Source: Candidatus Lumbricidiphila eiseniae (GTDB taxonomy: Bacteria > Actinomycetota > Actinomycetes > Actinomycetales > Microbacteriaceae). Taken from it: 64,000 nt of DNA. The position numbers were made by a program, and so were the translations under genes. This document shows, piece by piece, positions 7,961-16,814 of this stretch; the stretch's first letter is position 1; each line of letters opens with the position of its first letter. The notes beneath the pieces are model-generated. The model was not told where the DNA came from. It saw nothing but the letters and a program-made list of their open reading frames with translations, and did no database searches. The DNA lies in contig NAEP01000036.1 of NCBI GenBank assembly GCA_002529645.1, positions 1 through 64,000 on the forward strand. The letters run 5' to 3'.

Positions 7961-10687
7961 CTAGCTCTCACCGCCAGCGGAGCCGGTTGTGCCCGCGTTG
8001 ACGTTATGGAGTTGATACTTCTCGATCGCCTCTGCCGCTCGTGCCCGGTCAACCTCGCCCCGGTCTGCGAGCATCTGCAGTGTGCGCACAACGAGGGAGG
8101 GCCCGTCAATGGCAAACGCCCGCCGTGCTGCGGGACGGGTGTCTGAGAAGCCAAATCCGTCGGCGCCGAGCGTCGCGTAGCTGCCCGGAATGTAGGGTCG
8201 AACCTGTTCCGGCACCGCGTGCATGTAGTCGGTAACCGCGATAAACGGTCCGGGTGCTCCGGACAGTTTCTGTGTCAGGTAGGGCACCTCCGGCTCCTTC
8301 TCGGGGTGCAGGAAGTTACGGCGATCACTGGCCTGACCATCGCGCGTGAGTGCTGTCCAGCTTGTGACCGACCACACATCCGCTGACACCCCCCAGTCGT
8401 CGGCGAGCAGATGCTGTGCTTCCAACGCCCACGGCACGGCTACACCCGAGGCGAGCACCTGTGCTTTGGGCCCTGCAACAGAAGAGACTGCGATGCGGTG
8501 GATGCCCCGCACAATCCCCTCTACATCAACGTCTGCTGGCTCGGCAGGTTGCACGATCGGCTCGTTATACACGGTGAGGTAGTACATGACGTTGGGGTCA
8601 GGGTGGGTGCCGCCGTACATTCGCTCAAGTCCTGATCGCAGGATGTGCGCAATCTCGTACCCGTATGCCGGGTCGTACGAGAGGACGGCCGGGTTTGTTG
8701 CTGCAAGCAGCAGCGAGTGTCCATCAGCGTGTTGTAACCCTTCACCGGTGAGAGTAGTGCGCCCGGCAGTGGCACCGATCATGAAACCGCGGGCCATTTG
8801 ATCGCCTGCCGCCCACATCGCATCACCCGTGCGCTGGAACCCGAACATTGAGTAGAACACGTAGATCGGGATGAGCGGCTCACCCTGTGTGGAATAGGAC
8901 GTTCCCACGTTGGTGAACGCCGCGAGCGCGCCCGCCTCATTAATGCCAACGTGCAGGATTTGGCCCTGCGGGCTTTCTTTGTACGCAAGCAGGAGTTCCC
9001 GGTCGACCGAGGTGTATTGCTGGCCGTTTGGGTTGTAGATTTTTGCGCTCGGGAAGAATGCATCCATGCCGAAGGTACGAGCTTCATCGGGAATAATGGG
9101 GACGATCCGATGGCCGAAGTCTTTCGCGCGCATGAGGTCTTTGAGAATTCGGACGAAAGCCATCGTCGTCGCGATCTCCTGAGTTCCCGATCCTTTTTGG
9201 CCCACCCGGTAGGCGGAGGCATCTGGCAGTGTGATTGCGGTGTGATGGGCGCGTCGTTCGGGCAGGTAGCCGCCGAGCGTACGCCGACGCTCGTGCATGT
9301 ATAGGATTGCCTCGTCGTCGTTTCCGGGGTGGTAATACGGTGGCTGGTAGGGGTTTTCCTCCAACTGGGCATCCGTGATGGGAATCTGCATTGTGTCGCG
9401 GAAAGTTTTCAAATTTTCCAGCGTCATTTTCTTCATCTGGTGGGTTGCATTGCGCCCTTCAAAGGATGCTCCGAGGCCGTAGCCCTTGATCGTCTTGGCA
9501 AGGATAACCGTGGGCTGGCCCTTGTGCTCGGTCGCCGCCTTGAACGCTGCGTAAACCTTGCGGTAGTCATGGCCGCCGCGCTTGAGGCCCCACACCTCGT
9601 TGTCACTGAGGTGCTCGACGAGTTTGAGGGTGCGCGGATCGCGTCCGAAGAAGTTTTCCCGCACGTAAGCACCGGACTCGGTTTTGTAGGTCTGGAAGTC
9701 GCCGTCGGGGGTGACATTCATGAGATCACGCAGCGCACCATCGTGGTCGTTGGCAAGCAGTGAATCCCACTCGCGACCCCAGACAATCTTGATGACGTTC
9801 CAGCCGGCACCGCGGAAGTAGCTTTCGAGTTCCTGGATAATCTTGCCGTTGCCGCGGACCGGGCCATCCAATCGTTGCAGATTGCAGTTAATGACGAAGG
9901 TGAGGTTATCGAGTCCCTCGTTTGCGGCGACCTGGAGTTGTCCGCGGCTCTCTACCTCGTCCATTTCGCCGTCACCGAGGAATGCCCAGACGTGTTGGTC
10001 AGAGGCATCCCTAATGCCCCGGTGAGTGATGTAGCGATTGAGTTGTGCCTGGTAGATCGCGTTGATCGGGCCGAGTCCCATTGACACGGTCGGGAACTGC
10101 CAGAACGTTGGCATAAGTCGCGGGTGTGGGTACGAAGAGAGGCCGTGGGGGGCACGTGAGTGTTCCTGTCGAAATCCGTCAAGCTGCTCGGCTGACAGAC
10201 GTCCCTCGAGAAAAGCACGCGCGTAGGGGCCGGGGGAGGCGTGACCCTGCACAAAAATCTGGTCACCGCCGCCGGGGTGATCTTGACCTCGGAAGAAGTG
10301 GTTGAAACCCACCTCGTAGAGCGACGCGGATGAGGCATACGTTGAGATGTGTCCACCGACAGCGACTTCGGGGCGCTGCGCCCGGTGCACGAGCACTGCG
10401 GCATTCCACCGAATCCAGGCCCGAAAGCGACGCTCGATCTCTTCATCACCGGGGAACTCGGGCTCGTTTTCGGGTGCGATGGTGTTGAGGTAGTCGGTTG
10501 TGAGGACCATTGGCACACCGAGGTGCAGGTCGTGTGAGCGCCGGAGCAGGCTGAGCATGATTTCCCGCCCGCGCTGGTGGCCCTTAGTTGTGACGAGATC
10601 ATCGAGCGACTCTTGCCACTCACTCGTTTCATCGGGGTCGGAATCCGTGACTCCGAGGGAATAAGGGTCTTGGGGATTGACCGTCAC
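7961..10687 (-). CDS. aceE: Pyruvate dehydrogenase E1 component, homodimeric type
   Basis: AceE decarboxylates pyruvate with thiamine diphosphate and passes the acetyl group to lipoylated E2. About 908 residues is the size of the single-chain E1 family. Visible marks include [21 protein letters not shown], the cofactor-binding [10 protein letters not shown] followed by [15 protein letters not shown], and [10 protein letters not shown] prefer the GTG at 10687, preceded by AGAGG, giving [12 protein letters not shown]; an ATG 39 bp upstream is possible. It is divergent from the peroxiredoxin gene, and aceE next to the FasR/fab cluster is a standard actinobacterial arrangement. Its product needs lipoylation, for which lipA and lipB lie at 51-52.7 kb. 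Confidence 0.95.
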   Translation of the reverse strand: MTVNPQDPYSLGVTDSDPDETSEWQESLDDLVTTKGHQRGREIMLSLLRRSHDLHLGVPMVLTTDYLNTIAPENEPEFPGDEEIERRFRAWIRWNAAVLVHRAQRPEVAVGGHISTYASSASLYEVGFNHFFRGQDHPGGGDQIFVQGHASPGPYARAFLEGRLSAEQLDGFRQEHSRAPHGLSSYPHPRLMPTFWQFPTVSMGLGPINAIYQAQLNRYITHRGIRDASDQHVWAFLGDGEMDEVESRGQLQVAANEGLDNLTFVINCNLQRLDGPVRGNGKIIQELESYFRGAGWNVIKIVWGREWDSLLANDHDGALRDLMNVTPDGDFQTYKTESGAYVRENFFGRDPRTLKLVEHLSDNEVWGLKRGGHDYRKVYAAFKAATEHKGQPTVILAKTIKGYGLGASFEGRNATHQMKKMTLENLKTFRDTMQIPITDAQLEENPYQPPYYHPGNDDEAILYMHERRRTLGGYLPERRAHHTAITLPDASAYRVGQKGSGTQEIATTMAFVRILKDLMRAKDFGHRIVPIIPDEARTFGMDAFFPSAKIYNPNGQQYTSVDRELLLAYKESPQGQILHVGINEAGALAAFTNVGTSYSTQGEPLIPIYVFYSMFGFQRTGDAMWAAGDQMARGFMIGATAGRTTLTGEGLQHADGHSLLLAATNPAVLSYDPAYGYEIAHILRSGLERMYGGTHPDPNVMYYLTVYNEPIVQPAEPADVDVEGIVRGIHRIAVSSVAGPKAQVLASGVAVPWALEAQHLLADDWGVSADVWSVTSWTALTRDGQASDRRNFLHPEKEPEVPYLTQKLSGAPGPFIAVTDYMHAVPEQVRPYIPGSYATLGADGFGFSDTRPAARRAFAIDGPSLVVRTLQMLADRGEVDRARAAEAIEKYQLHNVNAGTTGSAGGES

Positions 10688-10862
10688 GCTCAACCTCTCT
10701 GTTTCATGTCGGTGGCTTGTGGCCACCGATTATCGCGCTGGGAGTGCAGGGTTCGCCCTGGTCCGTGTCCGTGAGAGCGGGTGTCCACTCTCGATGGCTT
10801 CGGGGACATCCTAGTAAATCTTCCGGCTCGGTCATCACTGTTGCTCTGCGATTTTGTGACGA

Positions 10863-10868
10863 TACGCT
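10863..10868 (+). promoter_or_regulatory. -10 element TACGCT for a probable leaderless transcript
   Basis: TACGCT ends 7 bases before the ATG of the peroxiredoxin gene. With a normal -10 to start-point distance the transcript would begin at or next to the ATG, so translation is probably leaderless. No Shine-Dalgarno sequence is seen. Confidence 0.5.
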
Positions 10869-10875
10869 GGTGTGT

Positions 10876-11334
10876 ATGAGCCTTGCCACCGGTACCGTTG
10901 CTCCCGAGTTCACCCTTGTTGACCAGTTTGGACAGGAGCGCTCGCTCGCGGCGCTGCGGGCGGCGCAACCGGTTGCGCTTGTGTTTTTCCCGCTTGCTTT
11001 TTCAGGTGTTTGCGAGGGCGAACTGTGTCGGTTGCGCGACAATATTGCGATGTTTCAGGATGCCTCGGTGCAACTTGTTGGTATCTCGGTCGATTCGAAG
11101 CACACGCTGCGGGCCTGGGCCGAACAACAGGGGTTTGACTTTCCGTTGCTGGCTGATTTCTGGCCGCACGGGGAGGTGGCGCGCGCGTACGGTGCTTTTA
11201 TCGCGGAACGTGGGATCGCGACGCGGGCGACGTTTGTCATCGACAGGGCGGGGGTTATCCGCGCGAGTTTTGCCACGCAGCCCGGTGAGGCACGGTCACT
11301 GGAGTCGTACCGGGCAGCGCTCGCGGCGCTGTAA
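10876..11334 (+). CDS. ahpE: AhpE-type one-Cys peroxiredoxin
   Basis: This 152-residue cytoplasmic peroxidase reduces peroxides through a peroxidatic cysteine, Cys46 in FFPLAFSGVCEGEL. The sequence follows mycobacterial AhpE closely (VAPEFTLVDQFGQ, FPLLADFWPHG, GIATRATFVIDRAGVIR). Cys51 nearby is an extra cysteine that could serve in resolution. The start at 10876 fits the family's N-terminus and the -10 element. Divergence from aceE across a 188-bp gap resembles the mycobacterial neighbourhood. Confidence 0.9.
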   Translation: MSLATGTVAPEFTLVDQFGQERSLAALRAAQPVALVFFPLAFSGVCEGELCRLRDNIAMFQDASVQLVGISVDSKHTLRAWAEQQGFDFPLLADFWPHGEVARAYGAFIAERGIATRATFVIDRAGVIRASFATQPGEARSLESYRAALAAL

Positions 11335-11418
11335 GCCACAGACTCGGGCAGCGGGTGTGGTTCCCGCTGGGTTTGATTCGACGAAGATTCTGCGGCGCGT
11401 TCCCAGTGAGCTACGGGG

Positions 11419-11491
11419 TGGGCCCTGCCGGGTTCGAACCGACGACATCCACGGTGTAAACGTGGCGCTCTACCAGCTGAGCTAAAGGCCC
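11419..11491 (-). tRNA. tRNA-Val (anticodon TAC)
   Basis: The minus strand folds as a 73-nt cloverleaf: acceptor GGGCCTT pairing with AGGGCCC, D arm AGCTCAGCTGGTAGAGC, anticodon stem CCACG/CGTGG around loop TTTACAC giving anticodon TAC, and T arm with GGTTCGAA. The discriminator base is A, and CCA is not fully encoded. It is an isolated tRNA gene between the peroxiredoxin and a membrane protein. Confidence 0.95.
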
Positions 11492-11533
11492 GCGACCGCA
11501 GAACGGTGCACGCCCATCGTAGCCGAGGCACCG

Positions 11534-11539
11534 TAGGCT
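11534..11539 (+). promoter_or_regulatory. -10 element TAGGCT for a probable leaderless transcript
   Basis: TAGGCT ends 7 bases before the ATG at 11547, the same layout as upstream of the peroxiredoxin, RDD and HAD genes. Confidence 0.5.
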
Positions 11540-11546
11540 CACGTGC

Positions 11547-12266
11547 ATGACGCAACAGCAGCATCCGAGTCGGACCGTTATTCCGGAACACCGGTGGCCG
11601 GTCGTGGTCACTATTCTCGCGGCATTGGCGCTGTACGCGGCGCTACCCAGTGAAGTTTTGGGGTGGCAGCGGTATCTGGTTGCCGGGGTTGGGGGTGCGC
11701 TGCTCATTCCGCTGATTGCCGCAAACCCACGCCGGTTTACCCGATACTCGCGCAGTCTACGGTCTCTCTCCGTCGGTTTTGCGCTGCTGCTTGTTGCGGT
11801 GAACCAGGTCATGCTTGTGCGACTTGTGATACTGCTCGTGGACGGAGAATCCGACGGACACGCGCTACTACTGGGGGCGCTTCAGGTGTGGCTTGTGAAT
11901 GTCATTGGCTACGCGACGCTGCTGTGGGAGCTTGATCGCGGGGGGCCGGTCGTGCGCACGATGCGGGCCCAGTCCGAGGTGCCGCCGACAGAATTACGAT
12001 TCCCGCAGGATGATATGACAGCGACACTGTGTAGCGAACTGGACGACCAGATGCTCGAAAACCCCCGGACGCCCGCTCAGTTGACCGACTGGACGCCCCG
12101 ATTTACCGACTACCTGTATTCGGCGTTCTCAAACTCGATGGCGTTCAGCGCCACCGACTCACTGCCGCTGTCGGGACGCTTCAAACTCCTTCTGGCACTA
12201 CAGGCGTTCGGGGGTTTCACCATTCTGGCCCTTGTCATTGCCCGCTCGGTCAATATCTTGAGTTAG
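11547..12266 (+). CDS. DUF1345-like integral membrane protein
   Basis: The 239-residue protein has about five hydrophobic segments (roughly 15-32, 36-50, 68-90, 100-125 and 212-235). The C-terminal part, with FTDYLYSAFSNSMAFSATDSLPLSGRFK followed by a membrane helix ending ARSVNILS, resembles DUF1345-type proteins in which aromatic/TDT motifs precede the last helix. The function is unknown and no catalytic motif is evident. The start follows the TAGGCT element without a ribosome binding site. Confidence 0.7.
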   Translation: MTQQQHPSRTVIPEHRWPVVVTILAALALYAALPSEVLGWQRYLVAGVGGALLIPLIAANPRRFTRYSRSLRSLSVGFALLLVAVNQVMLVRLVILLVDGESDGHALLLGALQVWLVNVIGYATLLWELDRGGPVVRTMRAQSEVPPTELRFPQDDMTATLCSELDDQMLENPRTPAQLTDWTPRFTDYLYSAFSNSMAFSATDSLPLSGRFKLLLALQAFGGFTILALVIARSVNILS

Positions 12267-12300
12267 CAGGTTCCGGTTCCGGTTTTGAGGGTCTGCTGGC

Positions 12301-12306
12301 TAGACT
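12301..12306 (+). promoter_or_regulatory. -10 element TAGACT upstream of the small membrane protein
   Basis: TAGACT at 12301 has a T/G-rich region about 17-22 bases upstream. Transcription from here would carry the whole locus-5 duplication in the 5' untranslated region of the gene at 12449. Confidence 0.4.
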
Positions 12307-12314
12307 GTCACCGG

Positions 12315-12403
12315 CAGCTCTCACCCCGAGTGGGTTGGCCGAGTGGAGCGTACTCGCACCACTGGTTGATGCGCACAGCTCTCACCCCGAGTGGGGTGGC
12401 CAG
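12315..12403. repeat. Copy-spacer-copy duplication, period 61 (locus 5)
   Basis: A 28-bp segment at 12315-12342 recurs at 12376-12403 (25 of 28 matches; core CAGCTCTCACCCCGAGTGGG) with a 33-bp spacer. It lies between a TAGACT -10 box and the ATG at 12449, so it lengthens the leader of that gene. ACCCCGAGTGGGT gives a small C-arm/G-arm inverted repeat. Confidence 0.92.
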
Positions 12404-12448
12404 GACAGAGCACACACAGGTTTTGGGGAAGAAGATGAAGGAGTGCTC

Positions 12449-12751
12449 ATGCACAAACACCAGGGATACCTCCGAGCGGGCATCGTGCGCGGAAGCTTCG
12501 TCATAGCGACCATCGGTCTTGCTCTGACGCTGGGGGGTGCTGGTGCGAGTGCTGCGGTTCCTGTTACGGCGCCGCTCGCACGCACGGGTGTGAATGACCC
12601 CACGTGGATCATCGTTGGAATGATCGTGCTCATTGTCCTGGGTGTTGGGCTGATTGCGTTCCGTCTTTTTCTTCGCCGCCGAGCACACGGCAAGAACAGC
12701 GAGCAGTCGGAGCTGAACGATCTGTTCAACGATACCGAGGCACCCTCGTGA
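12449..12751 (+). CDS. Small secreted/membrane protein with LARTG sorting-like motif
   Basis: This roughly 100-residue protein starts at an ATG preceded by AAGGAG. A signal-like hydrophobic stretch (about 12-35) ends in ASAAV, then a short external segment, then LARTG, a second hydrophobic helix (about 58-78) and the basic cluster RRRAHGK. LARTG resembles the LAxTG sorting signals of actinobacterial class E sortases. The tail after the helix is about 25 residues and acidic at the end, longer than in most sortase substrates, so it may simply be a membrane protein. It is followed closely by the Nif3-like gene. Confidence 0.6.
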   Translation: MHKHQGYLRAGIVRGSFVIATIGLALTLGGAGASAAVPVTAPLARTGVNDPTWIIVGMIVLIVLGVGLIAFRLFLRRRAHGKNSEQSELNDLFNDTEAPS

Positions 12752-12770
12752 CCCCGGAGTTGTGTAATTC

Positions 12771-13592
12771 GTGGCAGTGACCCTCGGCGAGCTGACTCAG
12801 ACGTGTGAGCAGTTGTGGCCACTGACGGGTGCCGAAGCCTGGGATGCCCCGGGGCTCACCTCGGGCGACCCTGATGCCCCGGTTGCTCGCGTACACCTCG
12901 CGGTTGATGCCGTAGCGGCAACCGTTGAGGAAGCGATAAGACTCGGCGCTGATGTGCTTCTCACACATCATCCGCTGCTGCTGCGCGGAGTAACCAGCAT
13001 CGCCGAGGACCGGTACAAGGGGGCCTTGCTCACGCAGCTCATTCGCGGTGGTTGCGCTCTGTACACAGCACACACCAATGCCGATGTTGTTGCGGACGGG
13101 ACATCCGGGGTTATTGCCCAGCGATTGGGGTTGTGTGAGGTGCAACCGATTGTCGCAGTTGCGGCAGCACCCTCGACAGGTTTGGGTCGGGTTGGGGTAT
13201 TGCCGGTCATGATGACGCTCGGGCGGCTTGCTCGAGTGATCGCCGACCTCCTTCCCGCGACCACGACGGGGGTGCGTGTGGCGGGAGAATTTGAGGCCCC
13301 GGTGCGCACGGTCGCGCTGTGCGCGGGTGCGGGAGATTCCCTGCTGAGTAATCCGGCTGTTCTCGCCGCCGATGTGTATGTCACGGCTGATATGCGACAC
13401 CATCCCGCTTCAGAGGCGGGGGAGCAAGCACGGTGTGGTCGTGGTCCCGCGCTCATTGACGTCTCGCACTGGGCCAGTGAGTGGCTGTGGTTGGGTGCTG
13501 CGGCCGCGCAGATACGGACGAAGCATCCTGACCTCATCGTGACGGTGAGTGAGTGCCGCACCGATCCGTGGGATTTTCAGGTGCTGCAATGA
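12771..13592 (+). CDS. Nif3-like (DUF34) dinuclear metal centre protein
   Basis: The 273-residue protein begins with a GTG 19 bp after the previous stop. Metal ligands typical of the Nif3/YbgI family are visible: His-His in LLTHHPLLLRG, His and Asp in LYTAHTNADVV, and late in the protein DMRHHP and LIDVSHWASE. The family has a GTP cyclohydrolase I-like fold; the substrate is not established. It is followed by the zinc-ribbon gene and rnpB, a conserved actinobacterial order. Confidence 0.88.
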   Translation: MAVTLGELTQTCEQLWPLTGAEAWDAPGLTSGDPDAPVARVHLAVDAVAATVEEAIRLGADVLLTHHPLLLRGVTSIAEDRYKGALLTQLIRGGCALYTAHTNADVVADGTSGVIAQRLGLCEVQPIVAVAAAPSTGLGRVGVLPVMMTLGRLARVIADLLPATTTGVRVAGEFEAPVRTVALCAGAGDSLLSNPAVLAADVYVTADMRHHPASEAGEQARCGRGPALIDVSHWASEWLWLGAAAAQIRTKHPDLIVTVSECRTDPWDFQVLQ

Positions 13593-13632
13593 TGTTGCCC
13601 GGGAGAAAATCCGTGGACACCGTGACCGGTTT

Positions 13633-13721
13633 GTCTACGTCCGAGGAGAACATCGTCACGTGGCCCTGACCGGCCATCTCGGCACAGACATCCGTCCACG
13701 TCTAAGGAGAACATCGTGAAG
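13633..13721. repeat. Copy-spacer-copy duplication spanning a ribosome binding site, period 61 (locus 6)
   Basis: A 28-bp segment at 13633-13660 recurs at 13694-13721 (23 of 28 matches; shared GGAGAACATCGT), around a 33-bp spacer. The second copy contains the Shine-Dalgarno sequence AAGGAG and the GTG start of the zinc-ribbon gene at 13716; the first copy is a displaced duplicate of the same initiation region with GAGGAG and ATCGTC. Confidence 0.88.
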
Positions 13722-14453
13722 GCTGACCCCGGAATACAACAAAAACTGCTGCTGGTGCAGGAGATCGACATTCGCGTTCGCCAGCTCACCCACCGGCTGC
13801 AGTCGTTGCCGCAAAATGCTCCGCTGGCAGAGCTTGCTGCGCGGGATGCTGCGGTGCGTGCCCGTCGCGCGGACGCGGTCGGAACCGTGGAAACGGTCCG
13901 TATTGAGCTCGCTCGCTTGGAGTCAGATGTTGCCACGGTGCAGGCGCGGCAGAAACGAGATGCAGAGCGGTTGCAGGCGACATCCTCGGTGAAGGATGTC
14001 GCAGCGCTGGAAACCGAACTGGAGGCTCTCGCGATCCGCCTCACCGAACTTGAAGACCTTGAACTCACTGCGATGGAAAAGGTCGAAGACGCAGAACGAG
14101 CGCTCGCCAACCTTGATGAGGAACGCGCAGCGATCGAACAACAGGTCATCGCATTGACCGCAGAACGTTCGGGAACTGCCGCCGCGATTGAGGCGGAACG
14201 GTCCACGCTGGTAGCTGATCGGGAGGCGAAGGCTGCCACGATTCCCGCCGATCTTGCAGCTCTCTACGAGGCACGGCGGGTTCGTGGCGACGGGGTGGGG
14301 GCAGCACTGCTGCAGCACCAGGGCTGCAAAGGCTGCACGATGGTGCTGACCGGTTCGGATTTGGAGGTCGTACGGCGTGCGGCATCCGACGACGTGCTTT
14401 TTTGCCCGGAGTGCGACAGAATTCTCATTCGTACGGTGGAGTCGGGACTGTAG
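13716..14453 (+). CDS. Coiled-coil protein with C-terminal C4 zinc ribbon (CdsZ/DUF164-like)
   Basis: The 245-residue protein is a long alpha-helical coiled coil rich in Glu, Ala and Leu (about 5-190) followed by a zinc ribbon with CKGC and CPEC pairs (GCKGCTMVL and LFCPECDRI). This matches the C4-type zinc-ribbon family found next to Nif3-like proteins. The biochemical role is uncertain, with RNA or ribosome association proposed for relatives. The start is a GTG at 13716 with AAGGAG. The initiation region lies inside the second copy of a 61-bp-period duplication. Confidence 0.85.
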   Translation: MKADPGIQQKLLLVQEIDIRVRQLTHRLQSLPQNAPLAELAARDAAVRARRADAVGTVETVRIELARLESDVATVQARQKRDAERLQATSSVKDVAALETELEALAIRLTELEDLELTAMEKVEDAERALANLDEERAAIEQQVIALTAERSGTAAAIEAERSTLVADREAKAATIPADLAALYEARRVRGDGVGAALLQHQGCKGCTMVLTGSDLEVVRRAASDDVLFCPECDRILIRTVESGL

Positions 14454-14454
14454 T

Positions 14455-14660
14455 TCTCTACGGAGAGGGTGCTGCCGGCCAGGGCGACTCCGTCGCAAAC
14501 GGCTGGGATGAGGGCCTCCACGGAGGGGGTGCTGCGGATGGCGGCGGATGCTCCGCGACCGACACGCGTATGAGCCCTCCACGGAGGGGCGCTGCGAGCT
14601 TTGAAACCAGAATGGCGGGGACTTTGGGCGTGAGCTTTCGCTCAGAGGGCGCGGCGAGAG
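14455..14660. repeat. Four-copy duplication array between the zinc-ribbon gene and rnpB (locus 7)
   Basis: Four related segments are aligned on CGGAGAGGG at 14461, CGGAGGGGG at 14521, CGGAGGGGC at 14582 and CAGAGGGCG at 14643 (spacings 60-61). Copies 2 and 3 are closest and contain CCTCCACGGAGG, a 4-5 bp inverted repeat; copies 1 and 4 have drifted. Similarity between copies 3 and 4 extends further right (both run into a GACCAGAA/AACCAGAA string), ending just before the rnpB promoter. Successive insertion at one site would give three spacers. Confidence 0.8.
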
Positions 14661-14662
14661 GC

Positions 14663-14689
14663 TTGAGACCAGAAACAAACCGATAGACT
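14663..14689 (+). promoter_or_regulatory. Putative rnpB promoter
   Basis: TTGAGA at 14663-14668 and TAGACT at 14684-14689 are 15 bp apart, and the -10 ends 8 bases before the inferred rnpB 5' end at 14698. The -35 lies immediately right of the last copy of the locus-7 array. Confidence 0.5.
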
Positions 14690-14697
14690 CGGTGCTT

Positions 14698-15083
<386 letters not shown>

Positions 15084-15152
15084 CTGTCGGGGATTCGATG
15101 CCGGGTTGTCGAGAGAGGGGCGCTTCTTATAATTTTCACACGCGGATGCTCA

Positions 15153-15192
15153 ACTTTGCTTGATTATCTATCACTTTGCTCGGTTATCTATC
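15153..15192. repeat. Tandem 20-bp repeat at the end of the RidA gene
   Basis: Two adjacent 20-bp units, 15153-15172 and 15173-15192, differ at two positions (both contain ACTTTGCT and TTATCTATC). The second overlaps the RidA stop codon. This is a simple tandem duplication, unlike the spaced duplications elsewhere. Confidence 0.85.
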
Positions 15193-15655
15193 TTCTTAGC
15201 TCTAAGATAAGCTCTATTTCAACGGGGATATTTCCAGGAAGAACGTTCGTGCCAATCGCCGAGCGTGCGCCGACACCAATTTGTCTCCCAAAGACGCTGG
15301 CGAGAAGCGTGCTTGCTCCATTCATTACCTGGGTCTGGTGGTAAAAATCATCTGAACATGCTACAAAACCAAGGAGTTTGACAAACGACTTGATTTGGTC
15401 CAAACTCTCCAGATTTTGCTTCAGTATCGACAGAGCATTGAGTATACAATTTTTGGCTGCTTCCTGGCCTTCTTCAAGCGTGATCTCGCGGCCTAATTTT
15501 CCGAGAAGTAAATTTTTTCCATTTATCGCTGGCCCGCAGCCAGATATATATACAAGTTTCTCTCCAAAATCACGATAAAAGGAAAATATTCCGCTGGCTT
15601 TTGGGAGTTCGGGAAGTACGATTCCCAGCTCGTTCATTCTTTGTTCGATAGACAC
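15188..15655 (-). CDS. RidA (YjgF/YER057c/UK114) family protein
   Basis: The 155-residue protein belongs to the RidA family, which hydrolyses reactive enamine/imine intermediates from PLP-dependent dehydratases to keto acids and ammonia. The signature near the C-terminus, ARSAIGTNVLPGNIPVEIEL, holds the Arg needed for imine binding and the Glu that activates water. As the last gene of the island operon, after a PLP enzyme able to produce such intermediates, it probably cleans up or completes that reaction. AT-rich codon use matches the rest of the island. Confidence 0.88.
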   Translation of the reverse strand: MSIEQRMNELGIVLPELPKASGIFSFYRDFGEKLVYISGCGPAINGKNLLLGKLGREITLEEGQEAAKNCILNALSILKQNLESLDQIKSFVKLLGFVACSDDFYHQTQVMNGASTLLASVFGRQIGVGARSAIGTNVLPGNIPVEIELILELRR

Positions 15656-15689
15656 AGATATTTCCTCTGATTTTTGAATTACTATTCAT

Positions 15690-16793
15690 CTATTGTAACA
15701 GTGTGGTTACTGCACGGACTACAACGTCTACCTCTTTCTTCTCAAGGCACTGAGGGTTAATTACAAGTTCTTTTCCCTGAACATCTACATAAATCGCTGG
15801 ATCTAGATCAGCTAGACTGGCCTGAAGTTCTTTTGCGCTAGTTTTTTTAGGCTCAATATATACTCTTGGAATATCCACAGGCTGCACTCCCGGTTCAGTC
15901 GGGAACCCTCGACGAACAACAGCATTGGAGGTTGCAGATAACTCAGTTACTATGCGAGAAACCATTCCTTCCCAGTGCGTCATAATATTAGAGTAATCCC
16001 GTCGTACAAATAGTTCAACAGCCTTGGTTATTCCCGCAATTGTTTCCTTATCTAGCTTCATGCTGCGACCGATGCCATAGTTGGGGTAATTGTTGGCATT
16101 GCAATATTCAACAAGTTGCCTATCACCGAGGATTAGGCCGGAGGATTGGGGTCCTCGTAGCTCCTTACCACCACTAAAAATAACCAGGTCAGCTCCTTCC
16201 TCTAGATACCTGGTAATATTGGACTTTGGAGGCAATTCAGCAGCTGCATCAACCACTACGGGAATACTGTGCACTCGAAGAACATTGACGATATCAGAAA
16301 GTGGTATGGACCCCCTCATCCTTTCTGCTTCGGCTACGTAGAAAAACATCGCGGTTCTGTCTGAAATCGCAGCCTCCAACTGGGCTACATTGGCAGAAGA
16401 GGTCACACCTACTTCCTTCAGCTTGGCCCCAGACAGTAGCAGCGCCTGGTCGTAGTGTATCCTGTGGGATTTGAGAACAAGTACCTCATTGCGCATACCG
16501 GTTGTGTCCGGTAGCTGCAGTGTTTTCGAAAGTTCTCCCTTCGTCATACACGCGGCCGCAGTGATAGCCAATCCCGCCGCAGCACCGGAGGTAATACACG
16601 CCGCATCGCAGCCCAACAGCTCAGCGATTCTCTCGCCAGCCTTTGTGTGAAACATACCTATATCCACAAATGCAGCTGCGGCCTCATTCATTGCGTCAAG
16701 AATTTCTTGGTCCATCTTGGAACCACCGATTTTGGTGACTGTGCCCCAGCAGTTAATGATTCTTTTGATTCCCAAGCTTTCATATATGCCCAT
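15690..16793 (-). CDS. PLP-dependent SelA/DgaE-like enzyme
   Basis: The 367-residue fold-type I PLP protein resembles L-seryl-tRNA(Sec) selenium transferase and the DgaE family (D-glucosaminate-6-phosphate ammonia-lyase). The probable Schiff-base lysine is Lys210 in VIFSGGKELRGPQSSG, and Asp182 in PVVVDAAAELPP should contact the PLP ring nitrogen. ITSGAAAGLAITAAACM forms the phosphate-binding turn. Selenocysteine synthesis is unlikely because no selB, selD or tRNA-Sec is nearby; the PIG-L, RidA and ABC neighbours point to ammonia elimination from an amino acid or amino-sugar acid. The substrate is not known. Confidence 0.78.
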   Translation of the reverse strand: MGIYESLGIKRIINCWGTVTKIGGSKMDQEILDAMNEAAAAFVDIGMFHTKAGERIAELLGCDAACITSGAAAGLAITAAACMTKGELSKTLQLPDTTGMRNEVLVLKSHRIHYDQALLLSGAKLKEVGVTSSANVAQLEAAISDRTAMFFYVAEAERMRGSIPLSDIVNVLRVHSIPVVVDAAAELPPKSNITRYLEEGADLVIFSGGKELRGPQSSGLILGDRQLVEYCNANNYPNYGIGRSMKLDKETIAGITKAVELFVRRDYSNIMTHWEGMVSRIVTELSATSNAVVRRGFPTEPGVQPVDIPRVYIEPKKTSAKELQASLADLDPAIYVDVQGKELVINPQCLEKKEVDVVVRAVTTLLQ

Positions 16794-16814
16794 TATAAAT
16801 TCTTTCCTCGCTAC

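Noticed and set aside
15690-16793. Selenocysteine synthesis locus because of the SelA resemblance
   Set aside because: No selB, selD or tRNA-Sec nearby; neighbours are transport, deacetylase and RidA genes typical of catabolism.
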